This document shows, in pieces, positions 63,858 to 64,000 of a stretch of DNA of 64,000 nucleotides. Where the stretch lies: the NCBI GenBank assembly GCA_022648325.1, contig JALCMG010000004.1, positions 62,001 to 126,000 on the forward strand. Direction: 5' to 3'. Made by a program: the position numbers and the translations under genes. The notes under the pieces were generated by a model that saw only the letters and a list, made by a program, of their open reading frames with translations, made no database searches and was not told the origin of the DNA. Position 1 is the stretch's first letter, and every line of letters begins with the position of its first letter. The DNA is from Olsenella sp. GTDB lineage: Bacteria > Actinomycetota > Coriobacteriia > Coriobacteriales > Atopobiaceae.

Positions 63858-63948
63858 TGGTGTCGGAGGCGGGACTTGAACCCGCACGACCTTTTAGTCA
63901 GTCACTAGCACCTCAAGCTAGCGCGTCTGCCAATTCCGCCACTCCGAC
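63858..63948 (-). tRNA. tRNA-Leu (anticodon GAG)
   Basis: The acceptor stem GTCGGAG/CTCCGAC is perfect, the anticodon loop CTTGAGG gives GAG, a long variable arm marks class II, GGTTCAAGTCC is the T-loop and CCA is encoded. Confidence 0.96.
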
Positions 63949-63970
63949 GTGCGCCTTGAACGCGAGGAGT

Positions 63971-63998
63971 ATCTTAACACACGCTCGCACGGTGGCAA
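63971..63998 (-). promoter_or_regulatory. tRNA-Leu promoter
   Basis: On the minus strand TTGCCA (-35) and TAAGAT (-10) with a 16-bp spacer, 22 bp before the tRNA. Confidence 0.75.
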
Positions 63999-64000
63999 GC

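Overview
The window is high-GC DNA from an anaerobic, fermentative, host-associated bacterium. A D-2-hydroxyacid dehydrogenase, a group B-type [FeFe] hydrogenase, mannose-family PTS genes, a STAS/anti-sigma kinase fusion with a SpoIIE phosphatase, and tRNA genes with encoded CCA ends together suggest class Coriobacteriia (Atopobiaceae, for example an Olsenella-like organism). This placement is inferred from gene content; no rRNA is present.

Layout. 1-7.7 kb holds housekeeping and fermentation genes: htpG (truncated by the window edge), a D-lactate-type dehydrogenase with a coupled leader ORF, a decayed nitroreductase, a small unknown gene, the hydrogenase and an RluA-type pseudouridine synthase. 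7.8-26.1 kb is a uronate and acidic-oligosaccharide locus. It contains eda and kdgK with a divergent GntR regulator; dhuD, dhuI and a LacI regulator; and an opposing ~13 kb operon. That operon encodes a mannose-family PTS, a small membrane protein, a GH88 unsaturated glucuronyl hydrolase (frameshifted as read), a Cof-type HAD phosphatase, a GH43 enzyme, a possible carbohydrate-binding protein, a GH43/nucleoside-hydrolase-like fusion and a GH28-like/DUF2264 fusion. No glycosidase here has a signal peptide, so breakdown should be cytoplasmic after PTS import. 26.5-34.3 kb holds transporters: a DAACS symporter, a MacAB-like efflux set and NhaC with a LysR regulator. 34.5-39.5 kb holds the glucuronate branch, uxuB-uxuA-uxaC, with a second GntR paralogue; the uxaC copy is an in-frame chimera with the 3' part of a GH2 glycosidase.

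39.7-46 kb holds PrsW, hisS, a multiply frameshifted surface-protein pseudogene and several unknown genes, one behind a LexA-like box. 46.2-51.9 kb carries a three-gene helicase/ATPase/TerB module matching the Shango anti-phage system. Beside it is a ~396-bp AT-rich element built of nested inverted repeats. 52.5-64 kb holds DUF389, an L-lactate/malate-type dehydrogenase, a flippase-like membrane protein, iscS-mnmA, a CmpB-like membrane protein, three tRNAs, a partner-switching pair (STAS-HATPase fusion and SpoIIE phosphatase) and an ACT-domain protein.

How the parts fit. Two operator families can be read by eye. An ACTAGTATACTAGT-type palindrome lies beside both GntR genes, linking kdgK-eda with uxuB-uxuA-uxaC. 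A TAAAC-GTTTA-type palindrome lies before dhuD, the lacI-type gene and both PTS promoters. Unsaturated uronate released by GH88 would go through DhuI and DhuD to KDG; glucuronate would go through UxaC, UxuB and UxuA to KDG; both then pass through KdgK and Eda. Two entry steps (GH88 and UxaC) look damaged in this sequence. They are the first things to re-check.
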